DNA of 40,000 nucleotides from Symbiodinium natans (Eukaryota > Sar > Dinophyceae > Suessiales > Symbiodiniaceae), in the NCBI GenBank assembly GCA_905221605.1, contig CAJNDS010000433.1:1-40000 (forward strand), written 5' to 3'. Shown here one piece after another: positions 1 through 11,215 of this stretch. Numbering within the stretch: the stretch's first letter is position 1; each line of letters begins with the position of its first letter. Both the position numbers and the translations under genes were made by a program. The notes beneath the pieces were generated by a model. The model was not told the DNA's origin. It saw nothing but the letters and a program-made list of their open reading frames with translations, and did not search any database.

Positions 1-1102
1 AAAACTCGAGCAGGCTCGAATTTTCCAAAAAAAACCTACATTCTGTCATCTATGAGGGGTTGGGGTCACACAGCCATGGTTTCAGCATGTTTTTAGAAAA
101 ATTCAGTCCCAAAAAAAAATCTAACTTTTCAGGGATCTTACGGGGCTGTGGACCATGACTGAGATTTAGGTTTTTTTTGGAAAAGCGATGGAGAGTGTGT
201 CAGTATTTTTTTGGAAAATTCGAGCCGGCTCGAATTTTCCTAAAATTCTTGAAGCTTAAGGTCCCAGAAACTCGAGCAGGCTCGAAATTTCCAAACAAAA
301 CCGAATTTTCAGGATCTAGCGGGCTGCTGGAGCCATAGATCCTGAAATTTAGGATTTTTTTTGGAAAATTCGAGCCTGCTCGTGTTTGGGCGATCTACTG
401 TGTCAGTATTTTTTTGGAAAATTCGAGCCGGCTCGAATTTTCCTAAAATTCTTGAAGCTTTAGGTCCCAGAAACTCGAGCAGGCTCGAGCTTTCCAAAAA
501 ACTCGAACTTTCAGTACTGGGCTGCTGGAGCCATAGATCCTGAAATTTATTTTTTTTTGAAAAATTCGAGCCTGCTCGTGTTTGGGCGATCTACTGTGTC
601 AGTATTTTTTTGGAAAATTCGAGCCGGCTCGAATTTTCCTAAAATTCTTGAAGCTTAAGGTCCCAGAAACTCGAGCAGGCTCGAAATTTCCAAACAAAAC
701 CGAACTTTCAGGATCTAGCGGGCTGCTGGAGCCATAGATCCTGAAATTTAGGATTTTTTTTGGAAAATTCGAGTCGGCTCGAGTTTTCTAAAAAATTGTG
801 ACCTTTTCGGGTATTTTTCTACCTTATTGATGTAAATGATCTGCCTGACTTGAAATGATATAGGTTTTATCGGCCTTGTCGATGGACGGACTCTTGGGAT
901 AGGAAACCAGTCCAGGAAAGCACCCATCATGACAGACTAGTTCATGAAGATAACTAGCCCGTAGAACTAGTATCATCACCAGGCTGTTACCAAAGGCTTG
1001 AGTTCTACATCCAAGTTCTTAGGGTCTTGTGTCGGTGTTTTTATCGTTAGCTCATGGCCCCCTCTCCTCCCAAGATCCATCTATTTCGAAGCAGAAATGT
1101 GA
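1..1102 (+). repeat. Left arm of a large inverted repeat, with internal ~200-bp palindrome array
   Basis: This arm matches the reverse complement of 6630-7516. Base 1 pairs with about 7516, 800-900 pairs with about 6785-6706, and 1053-1080 pairs with 6681-6654. It begins with at least three tandem units of about 200 bp. Each unit contains a perfect 28-bp palindrome (213-240, 416-443, 612-639) centred on TTCGAGCCGGCTCGAA, plus the related element CTCGAGCAGGCTCGA. About 130 bp (roughly 905-1030) is present here and absent from the right arm. Position 1 is already inside the repeat, so the arm probably continues past the window edge. Short ORFs in the array simply follow the repeat period and are not counted as genes. 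Confidence 0.85.
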
Positions 1103-1104
1103 GC

Positions 1105-2490
1105 AAATTGTATAGGGCTTGTGTCCGGAGATTTGTCGTATTTTGGGGGGTTTTGTTTCTTGCTTTTGCTGTAATGGTTTGGGTTTTGTCGGGTATGGTG
1201 GGGGGTGGGTGGTTTTGGGGTGCTAAGGGCCGGGGCTGCGGGGCTGAGAGGCTGGGGTTGAAAGGTTGGGGTTTTGGGAGGCTTTGTTTTTTCTTTTTGC
1301 TGTAATGGTTTGGGTTTTGTCGGGTGTGGTGGGGGATGGTTGAGGGGCTAGGGCTGAGGGGCCTGGGATTCAGGGCTTGAGGGCTTGTGCGGGCGCGGGG
1401 GGTTGAGGAGGACGGGTTCCCAGGGGGTTATTCAGGGGCTGGGGAGGCGCTGCTGAAGGGAGGGATTATTGAAGGGAATGGTTATTGAAAAAAGGAGATA
1501 TTGAAGGGAGGGGAGGGATTATTGAGGTTATTGAGGGGGTGTTGGGGGGTTGTTGTTGTATTTTGTCGGTTTTTGTGGGGTTATTTGGGGGGTTTGGAAT
1601 CGGGATTGATGTTATATTCGATAATTTATTTGAATTGCGTGCACGTGTTCGAGAATGGGGAGATATCTTTTCTTTCTTGTATTTTTTCGTCCAATTCGAA
1701 GACATTCATGTACGTAGAAATGGTAGGATGGATTGGGATTAATGCCTCTCTGAATTGGATAGATATTTCTTGGCGTAAATGTCGTCTGCAAATCTTTAAA
1801 TTGATATTTCTGGGTGTAGATGCTACTTGCACCGAATAAGGATTGACTAATGTTCACCTTTCTAGTTGCGGTTTTTACAGGCGCTTTTTGAGAGTTGTTT
1901 TAGTACGGAAATCCATTTTGGATTTGTATTTAGATTGAATTCCGCACTACGACCATGGAAACACATGGAAGATTTCGTGGAAATATTGACTAACCGATGA
2001 ATATCGACTTTTGGTATGGTTTAGGATTTTGGGTTATGCTCTCAGACTACTATGAATCTAGGAACAATCTCCCCTTTTGATTTAGGGTAATGATATTTGG
2101 ATAGGAGATGGGTGGGGAAAATTCACGATAATTTCGTGGAAGCTCTTCGACTCCTCAATAATAATGTAACGATGAAGTCTATATATTGGTATTATAAGCT
2201 CATATAATCATAAATCGAATTGGAACGCAAGACCATAGCTCATAAATCTTAAATCATAATTCTTATCTTCTTCAAGCTATATCATTCGCTCAATTTTTTC
2301 TTTCTAAAATAAGTTCGTGCTTACTACACTCGCGATTCTTAGGTATATATACAGAGATCTCGAAAATATTTGTTTTTATTGATCATCCATATTTCTTCGG
2401 GATTGCATTTAGTATACGTCTTTTTCCATTCAATAGCCGAATATATCGTCGATAGAATCGATGGGTCCCGCCGATGGAACCGACGGATTC
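1105..2490 (+). repeat. Dispersed repeat block, copy 1 (G-rich then AT-rich)
   Basis: The first 400 bases are strongly G/T-rich on the plus strand, with recurring TGGTTTGGGTTTTGTCGGG. After about 1600 the block becomes AT-rich and ends near 2490 with TATATCGTCGATAGAATCGA. The same order of segments recurs in the same orientation at about 11900-12890, with many differences and length changes. Degenerate copies of the TTGGGCG...GCTTGCACCGAA motif seem to lie at about 1761-1840. No coding potential is recognisable. Confidence 0.65.
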
Positions 2491-2577
2491 CCTCTATATT
2501 TATTTGGATAGAAAAATTTGAAAATAGTTTTTTCAGGAAACAAGGGGGGGGGACCCCCCCACGTTTTAAGATTTTTG

Positions 2578-2817
2578 AATTCTGGCAAAGAAATCAATGA
2601 GAGAAATCTGGCAAAGAAATAAATGAGAGATTTCTGATAGATAAAAAAATGAGAGAATATTGGCAAAGAAATAAATGAGAGAATTCTATCAGAAAGTATA
2701 TTGGAGAGAAATCTGACAAAGAAATAACAGAGAGATCTCTGGCAAAGAGATAAATAAAAGAATTCTGGCAAAGAGATAAATGAAAGAATTCTGGTAATGA
2801 ATTAAATGAGAGAATTG
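2578..2817 (+). repeat. AT-rich minisatellite, ~31-32 bp unit
   Basis: Tandem degenerate copies of a unit containing CTGGCAAAGAAATAAATGAG run through this stretch, about seven to eight copies with substitutions. It follows a G7/C7 run at 2546-2560. The ORF read on the opposite strand is repeat-derived and is not called. Confidence 0.75.
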
Positions 2818-4500
2818 ATAAGAAAATAAGATCGGTTTAGGACTTAGGATTTAGGGTAAACCAATATTATACTTTCAAAAAATTTTATCTAAAAAATTAT
2901 TCTTGAAAATATAGTTTTTTATTTCATCTATTTGATTCTAGAAAATTCTTCATTTATTTTCATGAGGAATAGGAAAATTCTTTTGAGAACAATAGAAATT
3001 TCACGATAGGAAATGGATCTTAATATTGATGAATATTTATTCTCCACCCTGGTGGAGGGGTTATGATTCTTCGCTCATCTTTGGATTGCGCAACCCTAAA
3101 ATATATTTGGAATGCCTAATCCTAGAGAATCCCAGAGGCCTAATTCGAGAATATCTCCGGAATGCCTATCTTCCACATTAGAATCTCCCTGGAGTGCCTA
3201 ACCTTAGGGGCCCAACCCGAAATGCACAATCCTAGAATCTTCCTGGAATATTGTGAAATACCTAATCCCAGAATCTCTCTCGAATGCCCAATCCCAGATT
3301 GTCCTTAGAGTGCCCAGCCCCAGAGTGGTGTTGGAGTGCCCAACCCCAGAATATCTCTATCAAGAGAGGGTGGTGATATTCGAAGTAAAACAATGTATGC
3401 AAAATGAATTTTCTCATTCATAAATTATGATTCTTATTTTGAGAAAAGATTATAGTTGGAGTCTCGTCTTTCCCGAAAATTTATTTGATATATTAAGGTA
3501 ATCTTAATATTAGAATATGAAATGAGAATAAGATTCTCGTTTCATTGTGGCTCAAATATCATTTAGATTTTTAAATTGGATTCTGTTCAATTCTCAAAAT
3601 AAAATGAAATGATTTTTGGAAGAAATATATTCTGATAATTATTTAAAGATATATAGGAATGGCTCTTCGGAATTCTTAGAATATATTCTTTTTTCTGGGA
3701 CGATGATGGGATCGTGTCCATATTTGTGAATGAAGAAATTTCCCGCCTTAGATCTTCTCATCTTTTATCAGATTCGAAGATGGAAAAGATTTTTGTTGAT
3801 ATTTATAAGGAATATAAATCTTCTCCAATGGAAATCAAATATTTTAGTGATATGGTTGGGCATCCTAAATCTCTTATTTCAATTATAAATTTTGACCAGC
3901 ATATTGGTCTATGATTTCTCAATTGAAAATGATTCCTCAAGGGAAGAGATTCCCAATCAAAGATGATGAGATAAAAATCATATAAGAATCTTCTATCCCA
4001 AAAAACACCAATTAACATAATTCTTCTATATCTTGGATCAGAAATTTGGAGAATTATTTTTTTCATAGAATCGTATTCTGATTTTTTCAATCTTAAAGAA
4101 TTCTAGAATATGGCTCTTCCATATCTGATGGGGAGGATATCAGAGTTGGGAGACGAATATTGTTCTTATATTTGCAAAGTTATAATATTCAAGAATGGCC
4201 CGTCTTTATTCGAGAAATGATATCTCTTATATTGCAAGTGATCGTTCTACATATTATTTCCTCGTATCCTTGCGACCAGTCTATCTATGATCTCCTCCTC
4301 GAAAATCACCCAAAAATCCATCTTCGGGGCAAGAGATTTCTTCTCCCAAAAGCACCGATTTAGAGACAGAAGCGGCATCTACGCTCCAAAACACCAAATT
4401 GTGACGACTTACAGGTCCAAAAGTCCCCAGCATCCCAACCAATGATCCATTTTATAGATCATTTTCCAAAGTCACAATCATTCGTCGTAACTCTATCTAT
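2818..4500. other. AT-rich gene-poor stretch with a degenerate short repeat
   Basis: From about 3100 to 3360 there are diverged tandem copies of a unit of about 30-37 bp built on GAATGCCTAATCCCAGAATC. The rest is AT-rich with scattered short ORFs, the longest plus-strand one at 3714-3914 (66 codons). None has a recognisable domain. At 4335-4402 there is a weak copy of the CCCAAAAGCACCAATT motif seen again at 9.5-11 kb. Confidence 0.5.
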
Positions 4501-4504
4501 GATT

Positions 4505-6570
4505 TGATATGGATAAGAATGGGTCAGAAAGAGTCACCAAGACCTGGGGAAGTGATTTGATATCGATAAGAATGGGCCAGAAAGAGCCACTAAGGCCCGC
4601 GGGAGCGATTTATTATGGATACGAGTGGGCCAGAACAGTCGCCAAGATCCGGGGGTACGATTTGTTACGGACAAGAGTGGACCAGAAAGAGTCACCAAAA
4701 TCCGGGGGTACCAACAAGAGTGGACCAGAAAGAGCCACCAAGACCCGGGGGTACGATTTGTTGCGGATAATAAAGAGCCCTGTTATACGTAAGAAAGGGT
4801 CAGAAAGAGCCACCAAGACCCCGGGGTACGATTTGTTGTGGATGAAAGTGAACCAGAACCGGGGGTACGAATCATTCCGGATAAGATTGGATTAGAAAGA
4901 GCCACCAAGACTCGGGGGTATAATTTCATATGGATGAGACTAGGCTCGAAAAAGCCACCAAGACCCAGGGATACGACTTATTGCGGATAAGAGTTGGCCA
5001 GAAAAAGCTATTACGACCCGGAGCGATTTGGGATACATAAGAGCGGGTTAGAAAGAGCAAGACATGATTTATTATGGATAAGACTGAGCCAGAAAGAGCC
5101 ACCAAGACCCAGGGTACGATTTGTTACAGATAAGAATGGGCGACAAAGAGTCCTGGTATGGATAAGGGTGGTTCAGAAAGAGCCACCAAGACCCGGGGGT
5201 ACGGCTTGTTACGGATAAGAGTGGGCTAAAAAGAGCCACCAAGACCGGGCGGTACGATTTGTTATGGATAAGAGTGAGCCAGAAAGAGCCACCGGGTACG
5301 TTTTAATACTTATAAGAATGGGTCATAAAGAGCCCTATGGTATATAAGTGTGGGACAAGAATGGACCCGAAAGAGCCACCAAGATCCGCGGATACGATTT
5401 GCTACGGATAAGAATGGGCTAGAAAGAGCCGTCAAGACCTGGGGGTACGATTTGTTACGGATAAGAATAGATTAGAAAAAGCCCCCCAAGACCCGGGCAT
5501 ACCGTTTGTTACGGAGAAGAATGGGACAGAAACAACTTTGATATGGAAATAATGGGCCAGAAAGAGCCACCCAAGACCCGCAATCCAATTTGCTAGGGAT
5601 AAGAGCGGGCCAGAAAGAGTCACCAAGACCAGGGGGAACGATTTGTTATAGATAAGAGTGGACCAGAAAGAGCCACCAAGACTCGGGGCACATTTTGTCA
5701 TGGACAAGAACGGGCCAGAAAGAGCCACCAAGAACCGGAGATACGATGTATTACGGATAAGAGTTTGCTAGAAAGAGCCACCAAAACCTAGGATACGATT
5801 TATTACCAATAAGAATGGGCCAGAAAAAGCCACTAAGACCCGGTCGTAAGACTTGCCATGGATAAGAGCGGGCCAGAAAGAGCCATTGAAAGAGCCACTA
5901 AGACCCGCGGGTACAATTTGTTATGGATAAGAATGGGCTAGAAAGAGCCACCAAGACCCGGGGGTACGATTTTTTACGGATGAGAGTGGGCCAGAAAGAA
6001 CCGCCCAGACCCGGGAGTACAATTTGTTATGGATGAGACTAGATTCGAAAAAGACACCAAGACCCAGGGGTACGACTTGTTACGGATAAGAGTTGACCAG
6101 AAAGAGCTACTACGACCCGGGGCGATTTGGGATACATAAGAGCGGTTTAGAAAGAGCCTCGTTATAGATAAGAGTGGGCCAGAAAGAGCCACCAAGACCT
6201 GCGGTTCACTTTATTATGGATAAGAGTAGACCAGAAAGAGTCACAAGACTCATCATCATCTGATAAGAGTGGACCAGAAAGAGCTATCAAGACCCGGTGT
6301 TACGATTTGTTACGGACAAATATACGCCAGAAAGAATCACCAAGACTCGGGAACACGATTCATAATGGATAAGAATGAACCACCAAGATTTCCACCAAGA
6401 CCCAGAGGGGCAAAAAAAAAAGGCCAGAAAGAGCCTTATTATAGATAAGAATTGGCCAGAAAGAGTCACCAAGACCCGAGGGAACGATTTGTTATGGATA
6501 AGAGTGGGCCAGAAAGAGCCATCAAGACCATGGGTGTATGATTTGGTATGGCTAAGAAGGACCAGAAAGG

Positions 6571-6572
<2 letters not shown>
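4505..6572 (+). repeat. ~52-bp minisatellite, array 1
   Basis: About 40 degenerate head-to-tail copies of a unit of about 51-53 bp. The unit reads roughly GGATAAGAGTGGGCCAGAAA, then GAGCCACCAAGACCCGGGGG, then TACGATTTGTTAC. Individual copies vary by substitution and by partial units. Several ORFs here, on either strand, are translations of the repeat and are excluded as genes. The array ends in a TA microsatellite at the inner edge of the right inverted arm. Confidence 0.92.

Positions 6573-6607
<35 letters not shown>
6572..6607. repeat. TA dinucleotide microsatellite
   Basis: An uninterrupted run of alternating T and A, about 35 bases, separates the 52-bp minisatellite from the right inverted arm. 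A C-run follows at 6616-6626. Confidence 0.95.
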
Positions 6608-6609
<2 letters not shown>

Positions 6610-6629
6610 TCACGGCCCCCCCCCCCATG

Positions 6630-7516
6630 ATCCACGTTTCTGCTTCGAAACAGATGGATCTTGGGAGGAGAGGGGGCCATGAGCTAGCGACAAAAACACC
6701 GACAGGGCCGATGAAGACCTATATCATTTCAAATCAGGCAGGTCATTTACATCAACAAGGTAGAAAAACACCCGAAAAAATCATGTTTTTTAAGAAAACT
6801 GGAGCCGGCTCGAATTTTCAAAAAAAAATTGACACAATAGGTCGCCCAAACGCGAGCAGGCTCGATTTTTTCAAAAAAAACCTAAACTGTAGGATCTATG
6901 GCTCCAGCAGCCAACTAGATCCTGAAAGTTAGGTGTTTGTTAGAAAATTCGAGCCTGCTCGAGTTTCTGGGACCTTGAGCTTCAAGAATTTTGGGAATAT
7001 TCGAGCCGGCTCGAATTTTCCAAAAAAAATGACACAGTAGGTCGCGCAAATACGAGCAAGCTCGAATTTTCCAAAAAAAACCTAAATTTCAAGATCTATG
7101 GTTCCATCAGCCGGCTAGATCCTGAAAGTTCGTTTTTTTTTGGAAATTTCGAGCCTGCTCGAGTTTCTGGGACCTTAAGCTTCAAGAATTTTAGGAAAAT
7201 TCGAGCCGGCTCGAATTTTCCAAAAAAAACCGACACAGTAGGTCATCCATACACGAGCAGGCTCGAATTTTCCAAAAAAAACCTAAATCTCAGGATCTAT
7301 GGCTCCAGCAGCCCGCTAGATCCTGAAAGTTAGGTTTTTTTTAGAAAATTCGAGCCTGCTCGAGTTTTCGAGACCTGGAGCTTCAAGAACTTTAGGAATA
7401 TTCGAGTCGGCTCGAATTTTCTAAAAACATGCTGAAACCATGGCTGTATGACCCCAACCCCTCATGGATGACAGAATGTAGGTTTTTTTTTGAAAATTCG
7501 AGCCTGCTCGAGTTTT
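6630..7516 (-). repeat. Right arm of the large inverted repeat
   Basis: This is the reverse complement of 1-1102, diverged but collinear. It carries the same palindromic elements at about 200-bp spacing (around 6800, 7003 and 7201), the same segment matching 800-900 of the left arm, and the same GGGAGGAGAGGGGGCCAT block at its inner end. It is about 215 bp shorter than the left arm because of the 905-1030 segment and repeat-unit differences. A further TTCGAGTCGGCTCGA element follows at 7550-7564, so the repeat may continue slightly outward. Confidence 0.85.
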
Positions 7517-7589
7517 GGTGTCCTAGTGCCTCGAGAAATTTCGGAAAATTCGAGTCGGCTCGATTTTGTCCTATATCTCTTGAATTTCT

Positions 7590-8130
7590 GATTGTGGTAA
7601 TTGATACCATTAGTAGCATTAGTTATTAATTCTAATTCAATTGTTAAATTTCACATATATATTTTAACGGCAAATATCTAACTTGTGAGAAGAGGCCACG
7701 CAATGGTTTAAATCCAGCAACCGTTTTGTTCTTAAACCCTTGACAATTAACATAAGAACTTCTTTTGTGTAATTCAAAACTTAAATTATCAATGAAGATA
7801 TCTTCGGCATTACAAGTTCCCATTTTTTCTAGCATAGATAAGTTAATTACATATACATACCTTCAACTTGTATCCAATCAAGTATTTCAAAACTATATGA
7901 ATTGTCTTTACTATTGTTCTTCTTCCTACCTTTCGCCTGCTTAACTGCTTCATCTACTTCATCATTCTCAATTAACTTTCTTATCTCTTCGTAAGCATTT
8001 TGTTTAAATTGCTTCTCTATCTTCGATTTCTCTATTTGTTCGTATGTTGTTGCTTTCTTATGAAACGTTATGAATATTATGTCGATTATTGCATCAAATT
8101 GTTGTTAAAAATTCTTCTTCGGTTATAGGT
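7590..8130. other. AT-rich spacer without recognisable genes
   Basis: An AT-rich, apparently single-copy stretch lies between the right inverted arm and the second 52-bp array. Short ORFs (for example 7644-7835 on the minus strand) show no recognisable domain. I see no RNA gene or clear repeat. Confidence 0.4.
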
Positions 8131-8139
8131 AGATGTCCT

Positions 8140-9545
8140 GCGGTCAGAAAGAAGCGTGGGCTAGAGAAAGCTATCAAGACCCGAGGGTACTATTTGTTAT
8201 GGATACGAGTGGACCAGAAAGAGCCACCAAGACCCGGGATACGTTTTATTACGAATACGAATGTACCAGAAAGAGTCACCAAGACCCGGGGGGTACGATT
8301 TGTTACGGATAAGAGTGGGCCATCGAGAACCACCAAGACCCGGGGGCACGATTTGTTATGGATAACGGTGGGCCAGAAAGAGCCACCAAGATTTGGGGGG
8401 TACGATTTGTTATGGATAAGAGTGGGTGGGTGTGATTTGTTACGGATAAGAGTAGGCCAGAAAGATCTTTGTTATAGATAAGAGTGGACTAAAAAGAGCT
8501 TTTAAGATACGGGAATATCATTTGTTACGGATGAGACTGGTCCAGAAAGAGCCACCAAGACCCGGGATACGATTTACTACGGATAAGAATGGACCAGAAA
8601 GAGTCTTTATTGACAAGAATGAGTCAGAAAGAGCCAACAAATCACGGGCTACGATTTACTACGGAGAAGAACAAGACCAGGGGATACAATTTATTATGGA
8701 TAACAAATTGCCAGAAAGAGTCGCCAAAAAAGAGCCACCAAGACCCGGGGTTACGATTTGTTACAGATAAGAGTGGACCAGAAAGAGCCACCAAGACCCG
8801 GAAGAACGATTTCTTACGATTTATTATGGGTAAGTGTGGGCCAGAAAGAGCCTTGTTCTAGATAAGAGTGGGCTAGAAAAAGCCACCAAGACCCGGTATC
8901 ATTTGTTACGAATAAGAGTGGACCAGAAAGAGCCACCAAGCCCCCGGGGTACGATTTATTGCGGACCAGAAAGGGCCGACAAGAACCGGGGGTACGATTT
9001 GTTACAGATAAGAATGGGCGAGAAAGAGCCACCAAGACCGGGGACACGATTTGTTATGGTTTATTATGGATAAGAATTGGCCAGAAAGAGCCTTGTTATA
9101 GATAAGAGGAGGGCTAGAAAGAGCCACCAAGACCGTTATGGATAAGAATGGTCCAGAAAGAGCCACCAAGATCTGGGGGTACGATTTATTTCGTACAAGA
9201 GTGGACCAGAGAGAGCCACCAAGACCCGGGTGGGGTACGATTTAGGACGGATAAGAATGGATCAGAAAGAGCCACCAAGACCCGGGGACACGATTTGATA
9301 CGGATACGTAAGAATGGGCCAGAAAGAGCCCCCAAATCCCGGGGGTACCATTTGCCACGGAAAAGAGTAGGCTAGAAAGAGCCACCAAGACCCGGGGGGG
9401 CGATTTGTTACGGATAAGAGTGGGCAAGAAAGAGCCATTATGATCCGGCGGTATACTTTTTTGCGGATAATAAGAGGGGGCCAGAAAGAGCTACCAAGAT
9501 CCGGAATGCGATTTGTAACGTATAAGAGTGGGTCGCAAAGAATCA
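8140..9545 (+). repeat. ~52-bp minisatellite, array 2
   Basis: The same unit as at 4505-6572, in the same orientation, about 27 degenerate copies, some truncated. ORFs on both strands are repeat translations. The array ends next to the first clear copy of the GCAAGCGACTTCTGCGCCC motif. Confidence 0.92.
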
Positions 9546-9558
9546 TCCAGAGAATAGG

Positions 9559-9602
9559 AGTGCAAGCGACTTCTGCGCCCAAAAGCACCAATTCAGAGCC
9601 TT
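9559..9602 (-). repeat. Stem-loop motif repeat, copy 1
   Basis: It contains GTGCAAGCGACTTCTGCGCC followed by CAAAAGCACCAATTCAGAGC. On the minus strand this reads GGTGC, an inner GCG...CGC pair, then GCAC(C), so it could fold into a hairpin with an internal loop. The sequence is identical to 10147-10190 over its whole length. Confidence 0.8.
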
Positions 9603-10146
9603 CATAGATTCTTAGAATCCAAAGTGGTGAGGATGTTAGGTGAAACACCTCGCCCAAGCGGCATGTGCGCCCACGCAACTGAAAGGGAATCCATAGCCAG
9701 ATAAATAAGAAGAATTTCGAGCTCTCCAAGACGCCTGGACGTGCTTAAAAGCCCGCCACCACCCCCAATTACGAGGCATCCCAGAAAGACGAAAGGGAAA
9801 AGAGATTCGAAGATTCCCAAAGGTATCTATCAAACGTGAGACAAGCCATCGAAAGAAAAAATAATTCCGACGGCACAAAACGTGACTTCAAACTCCATAA
9901 ATATCCATCATATTCAGAAGTTAGGCTCGATCCATGATCCTGCGTGAGGCGCATCCTGCAAGGGGTTCAAGTGAAAGAGAATATTCATGAATTACTCACA
10001 TAAATCCAAGAAGGTTGCGATGGCATTAGGACCCATTAAATGTCCCATCCGAAGCATCCGTTAGGCTTCGATGGCCCTATAGAGCCCCCTCTGTAGATCG
10101 AAGTTCAAACGTTCCAAGCATTCCTGAAAAGATTTTGTGTGAAACC
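9603..10146. other. Spacer between stem-loop motif copies
   Basis: GC content here is intermediate. Minus-strand ORFs between 9602 and 9954 overlap in several frames and show no recognisable domain. A segment near 9750-9790 (CCACCACCCCCAATTACG) resembles one near 10430-10460 (CCACCACCCCGAATTACG), so this stretch is probably also an old repeat. I find no gene. Confidence 0.35.
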
Positions 10147-10237
10147 AGTGCAAGCGACTTCTGCGCCCAAAAGCACCAATTCAGAGCCTTTCTGAGTTCA
10201 ATGCATGCGACTTCTGCGCCCAAAAACACCAATTAGA
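10147..10237 (-). repeat. Stem-loop motif repeat, copies 2 and 3
   Basis: Two copies follow in tandem: 10147-10190, identical to 9559-9602, and 10202-10237, which differs at a few positions (CAAAAACACC in place of CAAAAGCACC). Both have the same orientation as the copy at 9559. Confidence 0.8.
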
Positions 10238-10279
10238 AAACTCTAAAGGAGAAACTTATATTCAACACGAAAAGAATAC

Positions 10280-10792
10280 ATGAATCCCCCACAGGAATTC
10301 AGAACAAAAATTGAAAGAGAGAGACTTCTGCCCCCAAAAAATAAATCAAAGAGGCTTATGCTCTTCCCATCCGGGAGCCGCAGACAAGTCCAACGGAATC
10401 AAAGGCCCCATGCACTCCCATTGAAAGACCCACCACCACCCCGAATTACGGGAATGCACGGAGCCCAAACAACAGACGCACCAAAGCGGCTCCAGAATTT
10501 ATCAATTTGCAGCGCACCGGCGCCGCAGCCAATCAAGCGAAATCATCGCGTGAGAATGTCAGAATATCCCGCCGCACGCCGACAACGCTCGTCGACCCGA
10601 CCACACAAACTAACTAACAAGTCCCGAGCCCCTTGTTCAATACCACCCAAATTCTCGAAGATGATAGGCTCGAAGCCGAGATCAACTGCAGCGCACCTCG
10701 CAGCGATAGCCGCGTGCGCGCGCTTACGCTGGGCATATTTGGACGCAGCCCGCAATACCCCGGTGGCATTAGTAGCTAAGGCTGAAGATTGA
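10280..10792 (+). other. 170-codon open stretch, no recognised product
   Basis: An open frame of 170 codons starts at ATG 10280. The predicted protein is Arg/Pro/Lys/Ala-rich without a recognisable domain, and a 91-codon minus-strand frame overlaps its 3' half. It lies between repeats in a locally GC-rich patch. It may be a gene fragment carried by the repeat region or a chance ORF; I favour the latter. Confidence 0.15.
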
Positions 10793-10854
10793 AAAGGACT
10801 GCCACAAAGAACATCCAAGAAACCGAGGTACTATTTATTACGGAAAAGAAAAAA

Positions 10855-11003
10855 TACAAATTTCTCGTATGGAGATTTCTAATTGGTGCTTTTGGGCGCA
10901 GAAGTCGCTTGCACCGAACGGATCAAGAATACAAATTTCTCGTATGGAGATTTCTAATTGGTGCTTTTGGGCGTAGAAGTCGCTTGCACCGAACGGATCA
11001 GAA
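10855..11003 (+). repeat. 75-bp tandem duplication carrying the stem-loop motif (inverted orientation)
   Basis: Two near-identical 75-bp units start at 10855 and 10930. Each contains GGTGCTTTTGGGCGCAGAAG followed by TCGCTTGCACCGAACGGATC, and the copies differ at one base (GGGCGCAG versus GGGCGTAG). The motif is in the opposite orientation to the copies at 9559, 10147 and 10202. Because 75 is a multiple of three, the duplication also gives a repeated 25-residue peptide in an ORF at 10789-11016, which I treat as incidental. Confidence 0.9.
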
Positions 11004-11029
11004 GTCTATTGTATAAGTTATGGAAAAGA

Positions 11030-11215
11030 AAGGATCAGAAAGAGCCCCCAAGACCCGGAGGTACGATTTATTATGGATAAGAACAGACTAGAAAGAATCA
11101 CAAAGACCCGGGGTTACGATTTGTCACGCATTAGTGGGCCAAAAGGAGCCACCAAGACCGGGGGATACGATTTGTTGCGGATAAGATGGACCAGAAAAAG
11201 ATTTATTGTAGATAA
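11030..11215 (+). repeat. ~52-bp minisatellite, short remnant
   Basis: Three to four degenerate copies of the same unit as at 4505-6572 and 8140-9545, in the same orientation. Confidence 0.8.

Noticed and set aside
1485-1857. Overlapping ORFs in the G-rich/AT-rich repeat block
   Set aside because: They occur in several frames on both strands within a dispersed repeat, with biased composition and no domain.
4509-4895. ORFs inside the 52-bp minisatellite arrays (also 6375-6932, 8089-8481, 8589-8861 and others)
   Set aside because: Their sequence follows the tandem repeat unit, they occur in several frames, and no domain is recognisable.
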